DNA of 6,669 bases from CBFHOS01 sp965657645 (GTDB lineage Bacteria; Pseudomonadota; Alphaproteobacteria; Puniceispirillales; Puniceispirillaceae): NCBI GenBank assembly GCA_965657645.1, contig CBFHOS010000053.1:1-6669 (forward strand). The letters run 5' to 3'. This document shows positions 1 through 5,197 of the stretch, piece after piece; position 1 is the first letter of the stretch, and every line of letters starts with the position of its first letter. Below the pieces are notes generated by a model that saw only the letters and a program-made list of their open reading frames with translations, searched no databases and was not told the origin of the DNA. The translations under genes and the position numbers were made by a program.

Positions 1-169
1 GAATGGCCGCGAAATCACCCATGATGGCACCAATGATCTGCCATGGGGCGAGGATTCCATTACCGGATATTCTGTTATCGAGGCCGCGGATATGGCCGCC
101 GCCGAGGCGCTGGCGGCGGATAATCCCTTTATCAAGAGTATCAAGATTTACGAAATCAGGACTCAGTAG
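1..169 (+). CDS. YCII-related domain protein, 3' end only
   Basis: The reading frame starting at base 2 is open from the window edge to a TAG at 167-169, giving the last 55 residues of a protein whose start lies outside the window. The segment GYSVIEAADMAAAEALAADNPF followed by a final strand IKIYEIRTQ matches the end of YCII/YciI-like small proteins: a strand ending in IEA, a helix of the type 'ADxxxAxxLA', then the C-terminal strand. These proteins have a dimeric ferredoxin-like (alpha/beta barrel) fold and mostly unknown function. The gene runs convergently into the AcnX small-subunit gene and overlaps its 3' end by 14 bp. The family call rests on pattern recognition of the C-terminal half only; the N-terminal part is not visible. 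Confidence 0.7.
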   Translation, partial: NGREITHDGTNDLPWGEDSITGYSVIEAADMAAAEALAADNPFIKSIKIYEIRTQ

Positions 170-575
170 ACGTCAAAATCTGGACAAAGCCATCGGCGGG
201 GTTAACCGCAACCATCTGGCCGGTTTTTATGAGGGTCGTCACATCCCCATCGGCAAAGCGGTCACACATTGCCATATCGGCAAGCGCCGCGCCCTGCACC
301 AGAATTGTATTGGCCTGATTGAACAAAATCGCCTTGGGCGCAATCCCGCGGGCGGTCATTTCATGCAGCATCCACGCCGTTGCCACGCCGCCCTTTGCGG
401 TATTGAAAACCAAAATCTTGCCATCATAGGATTGGCCAAATAGCTTGTGCTGGGGGCGTGAAAACACCCCGTTAATGCGGTCCAGATCATAGCGGGCCGA
501 AAAATTATCATCGGCCACCAATGCCTCGCCGGTCACTGTCGGGCCAACGCCAATATGGCATTTCAAAATAGTCAT
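156..575 (-). CDS. Aconitase X small subunit (DUF126 swivel domain)
   Basis: This encodes 139 residues from ATG at 575-573. It is the swivelling-domain subunit of a split aconitase X, which closes over the active site of the large subunit to form a dehydratase. Family marks are CHIGVGPTVTGEALV near the N-terminus (6-20), FGQSYDGKILVF (46-57), KGGVATAW (61-68), an APKAILFNQANTILVQGAALADMAM stretch (79-103) and the closing TGQMVAVNPADGFVQI (118-133). The longer frame from ATG 617 would add 14 residues read from the tandem repeat inside the large-subunit gene; the 575 start has a GAGGGGG ribosome site 9 nt away and lies 4 nt after the large-subunit stop, so it is preferred. The loop that is usually rich in Gly and Ser in the archaeal subunits reads GGVATA here, suggesting a distinct bacterial subgroup. 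The substrate is not predictable from the sequence. Confidence 0.85.
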   Translation of the reverse strand: MTILKCHIGVGPTVTGEALVADDNFSARYDLDRINGVFSRPQHKLFGQSYDGKILVFNTAKGGVATAWMLHEMTARGIAPKAILFNQANTILVQGAALADMAMCDRFADGDVTTLIKTGQMVAVNPADGFVQILTSTES

Positions 576-579
576 ATGA

Positions 580-1872
580 TTATGCCCCCTCAATTCCCGG
601 CCCAATTCCCGGCTCAATTCCCGGGCCAGTTGCTAGACAAGCGGCGGGGATCTCTCCGCTTTTGGCGGCGTCGATACAGTCCTCCATGGACGCCAATAGC
701 GGTTGGTATCCATAGCCCCCCAGAATATTCACGATCTTTGTGGAGTTGCTGAGCAAATGCACCCAGCCATTAGCCTCGCCAATTTCGCGGGCATATTGGT
801 TATAGAAACAAGTGCCCTCCAAAACCGTGCCACCGGCATTTTCAATTGATGCGATAAATCCCATGCGGGTGGCGTCACCATAGACTTGCGGTGCGGTACA
901 TACGATCAACGGCTTTTTCATCCTCTGGCCATCACAAAGCGCCGCGACCTGTTGCATTTCAACAAGCGATAGTTGCGGCGCCGCTAGCACCACCACATCC
1001 AAGGCGCCATCTGTGTTGGTAAAGCTCTGGCTCAATGCGGTGCATTCGGCCTCGCCAATGGAGTGAATGGCGAGATCACTAGCCCCGACGCTGGCGAGGG
1101 TGGGGGCCTCTGGGGTGATCCCGATAATATGGAATAACGGCACGGAGCCATAGCTCGCCATCGCCGCGCCAAAATGTTTAATTTCGTCAGAAGTCGGGGC
1201 GCTGGTGATGCCCTCGATTACTGGCACCTCCCAATAGGAACCGGCCATCCGTCCGATTACCCCGCCCAAAATACCCCATCCGGTTAGGCCGACTGGCTGG
1301 CTAGTGACGCGAAAACGCTTTGTGCCTAGGCGGTTTTCATCCAGATGCAATCCGTAACGCGGTGTGCGTCCGGTCAACCCCGCCGCCAGTGCCGAGGGGC
1401 CACCCTCAAAGTTGGATCGGGCACCGCAAACGCTGTTGCTATAAATCACCACGCCGGTGTCACCATAGGCGACATGCTCGCCTTGTACGGGCGGCATAAT
1501 TGTCTGATAATTGATGCAGGTATTGGTCATCATGATGCCGAGTTCTTCACAGGCGGCGACAAACCGGCGTTCGATATTGGCCATGTCTTCGTTCTGGCCA
1601 AGCGGACGGTAATGCGACAAATCAACCCCGCGCGGGTCGGTAATCATCGGGATCGTAACGCGGCCACCCATCGCGGCAAGGTTCTCAACAAAGGTGGTTC
1701 CGGCGTCACCCACGGATTCAGGGTCGGCCATCATATGGGCCTGACTGACCGGCACCATATCCTCTGCATCAAAAAATGAGCCAACCTTTATTTGATGGTC
1801 AATGGCCCATTGCATTGCCGGTCCCATGTCACCGGCCTGCATGGCCTTTTCTTCATCACTCAACCGCATCAC
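580..1872 (-). CDS. Aconitase X large catalytic subunit (DUF521)
   Basis: This 430-residue protein is the catalytic, Fe-S-binding subunit of aconitase X. Known members dehydrate cis-3-hydroxy-L-proline (bacteria) or mevalonate 5-phosphate (archaea). It begins with the family pattern LSDEEKAMQAG and carries VPVSQAHMMAD (40-50), NTCINYQTIMPPVQGEHVAYGDTG (117-140), SNSVCGARSNFEGGPSALAAGLTGRTPRYGLHLDENR (145-181) and EGTCF (352-356). Cys119 and Cys355 fit expected cluster ligands. The third segment, where many relatives have GCPH, reads AAPQ (297-300). The start is GTG at 1872, immediately followed by ATG at 1869; the GAAGG upstream fits the GTG slightly better, and either is possible. It follows the DUF1330 stop by 3 nt and is followed 4 nt later by the small subunit, so the three are almost certainly co-transcribed. 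The last residues (417-428) are three PGI(E/G) repeats from a 12-bp DNA repeat, not part of the conserved fold. Confidence 0.9.
   Translation of the reverse strand: MMRLSDEEKAMQAGDMGPAMQWAIDHQIKVGSFFDAEDMVPVSQAHMMADPESVGDAGTTFVENLAAMGGRVTIPMITDPRGVDLSHYRPLGQNEDMANIERRFVAACEELGIMMTNTCINYQTIMPPVQGEHVAYGDTGVVIYSNSVCGARSNFEGGPSALAAGLTGRTPRYGLHLDENRLGTKRFRVTSQPVGLTGWGILGGVIGRMAGSYWEVPVIEGITSAPTSDEIKHFGAAMASYGSVPLFHIIGITPEAPTLASVGASDLAIHSIGEAECTALSQSFTNTDGALDVVVLAAPQLSLVEMQQVAALCDGQRMKKPLIVCTAPQVYGDATRMGFIASIENAGGTVLEGTCFYNQYAREIGEANGWVHLLSNSTKIVNILGGYGYQPLLASMEDCIDAAKSGEIPAACLATGPGIEPGIGPGIEGA
585..591 (-). promoter_or_regulatory. Ribosome binding site of AcnX small subunit
   Basis: On the minus strand GAGGGGG lies 9 nt before the ATG at 575-573. 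It sits inside the last codons of the large-subunit gene and directly abuts the 12-bp tandem repeat. It decides the choice of the 575 start over the in-frame ATG at 617 and suggests tight translational coupling of the two subunits. Confidence 0.6.
591..626. repeat. 12-bp tandem repeat, three units, coding
   Basis: Three consecutive units on the plus strand read CAATTCCCGGCC (591-602), CAATTCCCGGCT (603-614) and CAATTCCCGGGC (615-626), followed by a decayed fourth start, CAGTTGC. Read on the minus strand they encode PGIE, PGIG and PGIE at residues 417-428 of the AcnX large subunit. The unit length is a multiple of three, so gain or loss of copies keeps the reading frame and the stop codon. The array also produces the spurious N-terminal extension of the small-subunit frame. 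Confidence 0.9.
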
Positions 1873-1875
1873 AGA

Positions 1876-2166
1876 TTAAACGCCTTCAACAATCCTTATG
1901 TCACGAAGGGCACCATCACCAAGCGCCGCCAAAGCGCGGCCATATTCAGGACTGTCATGGGCGGCGACTGCGGCTTCAACCGAGTCAAACTCAATCACGA
2001 CTGTGCGCTCCATCTTGCCAGCCTCATAGGTCAATGATGGCATGCCGCGGATTATAAAAGTCCCGCCTGCATCAATGATCGCTGGTCCGGCAATTTCGGC
2101 ATAGGCGGCTAGCTTGTCCGGATCTGAAACATTGTCATAGGTTGCTACCCAATAGGTCTTACTCAT
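1876..2166 (-). CDS. DUF1330 domain protein
   Basis: This 96-residue protein belongs to the DUF1330 family of small dimeric alpha/beta-barrel proteins of unknown biochemical role. The pattern is complete: SKTYWVATYDNVSDPDKLAAYAEIAGPAI (2-30), GGTFIIRG (34-41), ERTVVIEFDSVEAAVAAHDSPEYGRAL (53-79) and the closing strand RDIRIVEGV (88-96). The chosen ATG (2166-2164) matches the usual family start and length. An in-frame ATG at 2181 adds five residues (MKVNV) and has an AGGA 10 nt upstream, so it may be the true start; the GTG/ATG starts further up to 2217 are less likely. It is the first gene of the apparent operon and ends 3 nt before the AcnX large subunit. The close coupling suggests it assists or acts in the same pathway as AcnX, which is an inference. 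Confidence 0.85.
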   Translation of the reverse strand: MSKTYWVATYDNVSDPDKLAAYAEIAGPAIIDAGGTFIIRGMPSLTYEAGKMERTVVIEFDSVEAAVAAHDSPEYGRALAALGDGALRDIRIVEGV

Positions 2167-2190
2167 CACGTTTACTTTCATCTTGTCGTT

Positions 2191-2204
2191 ATCCTGAGCA
2201 GGAT
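2191..2204 (-). promoter_or_regulatory. Palindrome over a ribosome binding site
   Basis: ATCCTG (2191-2196) and CAGGAT (2199-2204) are perfect inverted repeats separated by AG. In the minus-strand transcript the second arm contains AGGA, the only Shine-Dalgarno-like site before the ATG at 2181. As RNA it could fold with a four-base loop and hide that site; as DNA it could be a protein-binding palindrome. Its function is unproven. Confidence 0.4.
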
Positions 2205-2248
2205 GGTGGCAGACCAAAGTTCTGGTGGCAACTGTAATTAAAATGCCA

Positions 2249-2300
2249 GTGGATATAGCTAGTGGGTATAACCCGTGGGTATAACCAGTCGGTATAAGGG
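2249..2300. repeat. Four tandem 13-bp units upstream of the DUF1330-AcnX operon
   Basis: The plus strand reads GTGGATATAGCTA (2249-2261), GTGGGTATAACCC (2262-2274), GTGGGTATAACCA (2275-2287) and GTCGGTATAAGGG (2288-2300). The middle two differ only at the last base; the outer two have drifted. The core GGGT-ATA-ACCC is itself a short inverted repeat. The array lies between the EamA stop (2308) and the DUF1330 start, 80 bp or so before the operon. It could be a regulator-binding array or simple tandem duplication; the sequence alone does not decide. Confidence 0.85.
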
Positions 2301-2307
2301 CGTGTGT

Positions 2308-3270
2308 CTATCTCTGTTGTAACAAGGTCGCACGGTGGCGACGCTTTAGCACGGCTTCTCGCCATACCACGACAAGGCCGCTAGATAGGATCAGGGCGAT
2401 ACCCAATATTCCCAAAAGATCCGGCCATTCGTTGAAAATCACGATGCCCCACATGACCGCCAAAACCAATGCGACATATTCAAACGGTGCGATCAATGCC
2501 GCCTCGCATAACCGATAGGCTTGGCCAATTAAAAAGCCGCCCATTGCGCTCGTTAAGCCGATCAGGCCGAGGATCCATAAATCGGTGCTCTGCGGCCATA
2601 CCCACGCGCGGAACATGAATTGCACCGCGACATTATCGCTATTGCCAAAGCGTCCATCACCCACGCCAAGCGCCATGATTATCGAGACGAAAATAAACGA
2701 TAGATTGACGTAAAAGGACATTGTGCTGGCTTTTTCAGTGCCGCCCATCTTGCGTGACATCGTATGCAGACCGGCATAACAAACCGCGGCCAAAAGCGGG
2801 AATAACGCCAATACCTGAAAATCATCCGAATTAGGCCGGAGCATAATGACCGCACCCGCCAGTCCTAAAACCGTTGCAAACCAGCGAAAGCGCCCGACTT
2901 TTTCACGCAGGAAAATGACCGAAAACAGCGTGATGATAATTGGTGCAACAAAGAACAATGCGGTGGCTTGGGATAGCGGGACAGAGGCAATACCAATAAA
3001 GAAAAAGCTATTGGCCAGTACCACGAACAACCCCCGCATTAAATGCATGCGGAGTTTTTGTGTGCGCAAGATGCGATAGCCACCCTCTAGCGGTACGAAG
3101 AGCGCAAGGGTAACGATGAGGGCCAATACAGAGCGGATTAAAATGATCTGGTGGAGCGGATAATCACCGCTGAGGAATTTGATGCAGGCGTCTGTTATGG
3201 TGAAGTTCAGCGATGCCGAAACCGCGCATATTATCCCAAGCTGTGAAATCGAGAATTTTGACCCGGCCAT
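2308..3270 (-). CDS. EamA/DMT-family membrane transporter
   Basis: This encodes a 320-residue inner-membrane protein of the drug/metabolite transporter superfamily, made of two EamA repeats and about ten hydrophobic helices. The first repeat spans roughly 10-144, with FFFIGIASVPLSQATALFFVAPIIITLFSVIFLREKV (89-125), and the second roughly 153-303, with GQAYRLCEAALIAPFEYVALVLAVMWGIVIFNEWPD (249-284) and a SGLVVVWRE close (297-305). The C-terminus is basic and cytoplasmic by the positive-inside rule. The ATG at 3270-3268 is chosen because it begins just before the first helix and has GGA 5 nt upstream; the frame stays open to 3483 but that extension is not hydrophobic and would overlap the GST start. 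The substrate cannot be told from sequence; the family exports metabolites or amino acids. It lies upstream of, and in the same direction as, the AcnX operon. Confidence 0.88.
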   Translation of the reverse strand: MAGSKFSISQLGIICAVSASLNFTITDACIKFLSGDYPLHQIILIRSVLALIVTLALFVPLEGGYRILRTQKLRMHLMRGLFVVLANSFFFIGIASVPLSQATALFFVAPIIITLFSVIFLREKVGRFRWFATVLGLAGAVIMLRPNSDDFQVLALFPLLAAVCYAGLHTMSRKMGGTEKASTMSFYVNLSFIFVSIIMALGVGDGRFGNSDNVAVQFMFRAWVWPQSTDLWILGLIGLTSAMGGFLIGQAYRLCEAALIAPFEYVALVLAVMWGIVIFNEWPDLLGILGIALILSSGLVVVWREAVLKRRHRATLLQQR

Positions 3271-3471
3271 GCAGTTCCACTTTGTTTGTCGAAAATGATC
3301 GGCGTAGCTTGCGCCAAAGAAGTGCCCGCGACAATAGCCGATGTTTTCCAACCCATTGCGTCTAATCGGATATTGACCAAGCGCACAAACAGAGTGATCA
3401 TCCTGAATTCCACATCCCACACCCCACATCGCAAATTCAGATGGAACATTAACAATCAGGAAGTCCCAAAG
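3271..3471. other. Divergent intergenic region between EamA and GST genes
   Basis: These 201 bp separate two divergent genes and should hold both promoters. No strong terminator, repeat or RNA structure was seen. Both flanking frames happen to stay open through it (plus strand from 3286, minus strand to 3483), but the translations show no family pattern and I treat them as non-coding. Confidence 0.6.
3373..3401 (+). promoter_or_regulatory. Possible promoter of the GST-like gene
   Basis: TTGACC (3373-3378) is followed after 17 bp by GATCAT (3396-3401), a fair -35 and a weak -10 match to the housekeeping sigma consensus. It would give a leader of about 65 nt before the ATG at 3472. The prediction is weak and based on matching alone. 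Confidence 0.25.
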
Positions 3472-4083
3472 ATGAAGCTCCATTCAAATGTTATTACGCC
3501 TTTTGGCCGCAAAATCACTGTCGCCCTCGGGGTGCTGGGCCTAACCGATCAGGTCACGATGATAACGACTGATACGAATGATCCAGAAGATGAAAACCGG
3601 CGGCACAATCCTCTGGGGAAAATTCCGACCTTGGTGGCCGATGGTGAGGCGATCTTTGATAGCCGCGTGATCATGGAATATCTTGATGGGGTTCATGGCG
3701 GCAATGTTTTGTTGCCGCGTGAGGGCAAAGCACGCATCCGCACGCAAACCCGCGCCGCCCAAATTGACGGGACCATCGATGCCGCGATTTTGGTCGTGTA
3801 TGAAGATCGGTTCCGGCCCCCCGAAGGTCGCTCGGCGAGTTGGGTTGCCTATCAACGGGACAAGGTCATCCGCTCGCTAGTCGCGATGGAGGCAAGCGGG
3901 ATGATGGGCGATTACCAGAATGGTGCAAGCCCTGATATGGCCGAGATTGGCCTTGGTTGTTTGCTCGATTATCTGGATTTCCGGAACATTGTGCCATGGC
4001 GTGATCACGCCCCATCATTGGTTAAATGGCATGACGATTTCTGCGCCGCACTGCCGCTATTTGTCGAATGTCGTCCGTCCTAA
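3472..4083 (+). CDS. Glutathione S-transferase-like protein
   Basis: This is a 203-residue cytosolic protein with a thioredoxin-like N-terminal domain (1 to about 75) and a helical C-terminal domain. MKLHSNVITPFGRKITVAL fits the family start, in which a Ser/Thr-Pro-Phe/Tyr step opens the glutathione site; here the residue is Thr9. NPLGKIPTL (46-54) supplies the cis-proline (Pro52), and FDSRVIMEYLD (62-72) supplies the Asp-Ser pair that usually holds the gamma-glutamyl group. The C-terminal GLGCLLDYLDFR (160-171) is typical of bacterial GSTs. The length is normal. ATG 3472 is chosen because AGGA lies 10 nt upstream and the family pattern starts there. The likely role is glutathione conjugation or thiol transfer on an unknown substrate. 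It is divergent from EamA and ends 16 bp from the convergent FAD oxidoreductase; the 16-bp gap shows no terminator hairpin. Confidence 0.85.
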   Translation: MKLHSNVITPFGRKITVALGVLGLTDQVTMITTDTNDPEDENRRHNPLGKIPTLVADGEAIFDSRVIMEYLDGVHGGNVLLPREGKARIRTQTRAAQIDGTIDAAILVVYEDRFRPPEGRSASWVAYQRDKVIRSLVAMEASGMMGDYQNGASPDMAEIGLGCLLDYLDFRNIVPWRDHAPSLVKWHDDFCAALPLFVECRPS

Positions 4084-4099
4084 CAGCTTGGCTTAGGGC

Positions 4100-5074
4100 C
4101 TATAGCACCGAAGCGCCGGCCATCTTTCCCGACAGATAAGCATGTTCAATACGCGCACCGCCGAGCCAGTCACCGGCGATAGCCACATTCCGGCAATCGG
4201 ACAGGCGCGGCATTTCAGCTGGCGTCGGGGTGATCACTTTGGCATAGCGCCAACGATGCGCCGCGCTATAGCTAGGGGCGGGAAGCGTTATGCCGCTGGC
4301 CTGTTCATAAGCTGATTTCAGCGCGGCAATATTCTCTGGCTTTTCCTGTTCAATATGGGCCGCGCTCCACTCTGCGCTTGCTTGAATTGTTAGCCCGTAC
4401 AGCGCCGCTTCATTCCCCGGCCGTGCATTTTCCCAGCCAGCCCAACCGATAATCCCGCTATCCCTGATAGTGCCGGATGGGTCTGTTACATCCGCACCAA
4501 CAGGCGGTGTCGCAAAACCAAACAACGCGGTCCAACACGGAGCGTAATGGGCCGCCTTGGCACTCGCGATCAACTCTGGTGCGATATCGCTAATTAGGTT
4601 TGCCGTTTGCGGGGCCGGTGCGGTGATGATCGCCCCCGTCGCCGATGCGATGACGCCGTCATCACTGGCAAAGGTAAAACCGTTATCGGTGCGGTGAATG
4701 GCGGTGATCTCACAATCTTGGCGGATCTCAAGGTCGCGCCCTAAAAACATCGGGAATGCCCGCATAAAGGGTGTCCCGATCAGGGCGGAACGGTCATCAA
4801 GATGCCAATTGGCAAGGCTGTTTTGGCTCTGCGCATTATCGCATATAGCGGCAAAGCCGGGGTCGCGTGCGGTTAAAAATTGGGCGCCATGATTAAACAC
4901 AAAGCTATGGCCGTCTTTGGTTGTCACTCGTTTGGTCGACACCCGACCACCTATGCGCCGGCCCTTATCCAATACCAATACAGTCTTGCCCGCCGCGGTG
5001 AGGGTGTGCGCTGCTGCAAGTCCGGCAATGCCCGACCCAAGCACAACAAAATCATAATGGGGCATCATACTCAT
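4100..5074 (-). CDS. Renalase-like NAD(P)/FAD-dependent oxidoreductase
   Basis: This 324-residue flavoprotein resembles bacterial renalase and the predicted amine-oxidase-fold group related to it. The N-terminal Rossmann motif VVLGSGIAGLAAAH (10-23) and the following DKGRRIGGRVSTKR (36-49) form the FAD site. NHGAQFLTARDPGF (61-74) is a renalase hallmark, and GDWLGGARIEHAYLSG (301-316) is the C-terminal flavin motif. Characterised bacterial renalases oxidise aberrant dihydro-NAD(P) isomers back to NAD(P)+, so metabolite repair is the best guess, though substrate use within this group is varied. No signal peptide or membrane segment is visible. ATG 5074-5072 is selected by AGGA six nt upstream; a GTG at 5089 in the same frame would lie on top of that site. 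The gene is divergent from pgi and convergent with the GST gene. Confidence 0.82.
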   Translation of the reverse strand: MSMMPHYDFVVLGSGIAGLAAAHTLTAAGKTVLVLDKGRRIGGRVSTKRVTTKDGHSFVFNHGAQFLTARDPGFAAICDNAQSQNSLANWHLDDRSALIGTPFMRAFPMFLGRDLEIRQDCEITAIHRTDNGFTFASDDGVIASATGAIITAPAPQTANLISDIAPELIASAKAAHYAPCWTALFGFATPPVGADVTDPSGTIRDSGIIGWAGWENARPGNEAALYGLTIQASAEWSAAHIEQEKPENIAALKSAYEQASGITLPAPSYSAAHRWRYAKVITPTPAEMPRLSDCRNVAIAGDWLGGARIEHAYLSGKMAGASVL

Positions 5075-5080
5075 GAAAAA

Positions 5081-5084
5081 TCCT
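5081..5084 (-). promoter_or_regulatory. Ribosome binding site of the renalase-like gene
   Basis: AGGA on the minus strand lies 6 nt before the ATG at 5074-5072. It fixes the start at 5074 rather than the in-frame GTG at 5089 or the internal ATGs at 5068 and 5065. Confidence 0.65.
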
Positions 5085-5121
5085 GACACATTGTTAACTC
5101 TCGGGTGGCATCTGACCCCTG

Positions 5122-5134
5122 CTATAGCTTATAG
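5122..5134. promoter_or_regulatory. Inverted repeat in the oxidoreductase-pgi divergent promoter region
   Basis: CTATA (5122-5126) and TATAG (5130-5134) are inverted around GCT, in the middle of the 123-bp gap between two divergent starts. On the plus strand TATAGT (5130-5135) resembles a -10 box for pgi and on the minus strand TATAGC resembles one for the oxidoreductase, but no convincing -35 boxes were found. It may be an operator or simply two back-to-back promoters. Confidence 0.3.
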
Positions 5135-5187
5135 TGCGCCGACAAGGAAACATAGTTGATTGGCGATTGTGTTTTTTTGTGAAGCAA

Positions 5188-5193
5188 AGAGGA
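5188..5193 (+). promoter_or_regulatory. Ribosome binding site of pgi
   Basis: AGAGGA lies 4 nt before the ATG at 5198, a good match with slightly short spacing. A run of seven T residues (5172-5178) lies just upstream. It supports the 5198 start over the in-frame ATG at codon 18. Confidence 0.6.
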
Positions 5194-5197
5194 TTTG

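Noticed and set aside
3..443. 146-codon plus-strand open frame at the left edge
   Set aside because: It runs out of frame over the YCII-like end and antisense to the AcnX small subunit, both of which match families.
576..617. N-terminal extension of the AcnX small subunit to ATG 617
   Set aside because: The extra 14 residues come from the tandem repeat in the large-subunit gene, and the 575 start has the better ribosome site and family fit.
1345..1779. 144-codon plus-strand open frame
   Set aside because: It is antisense to the strongly conserved AcnX large-subunit gene, and its translation has no protein-like pattern.
3286..3471. N-terminal extension of the GST frame to 3286
   Set aside because: The thioredoxin-fold pattern begins at the ATG at 3472, and the added part has no recognisable similarity.
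3271..3483. N-terminal extension of the EamA protein to 3483
   Set aside because: The added 71 residues show no family pattern or membrane segment, overlap the start of the GST gene, and a start with GGA 5 nt upstream exists at 3270.
4084..4099. Terminator between the convergent GST and oxidoreductase genes
   Set aside because: The 16-bp gap has no stem-loop followed by a T run on either strand.
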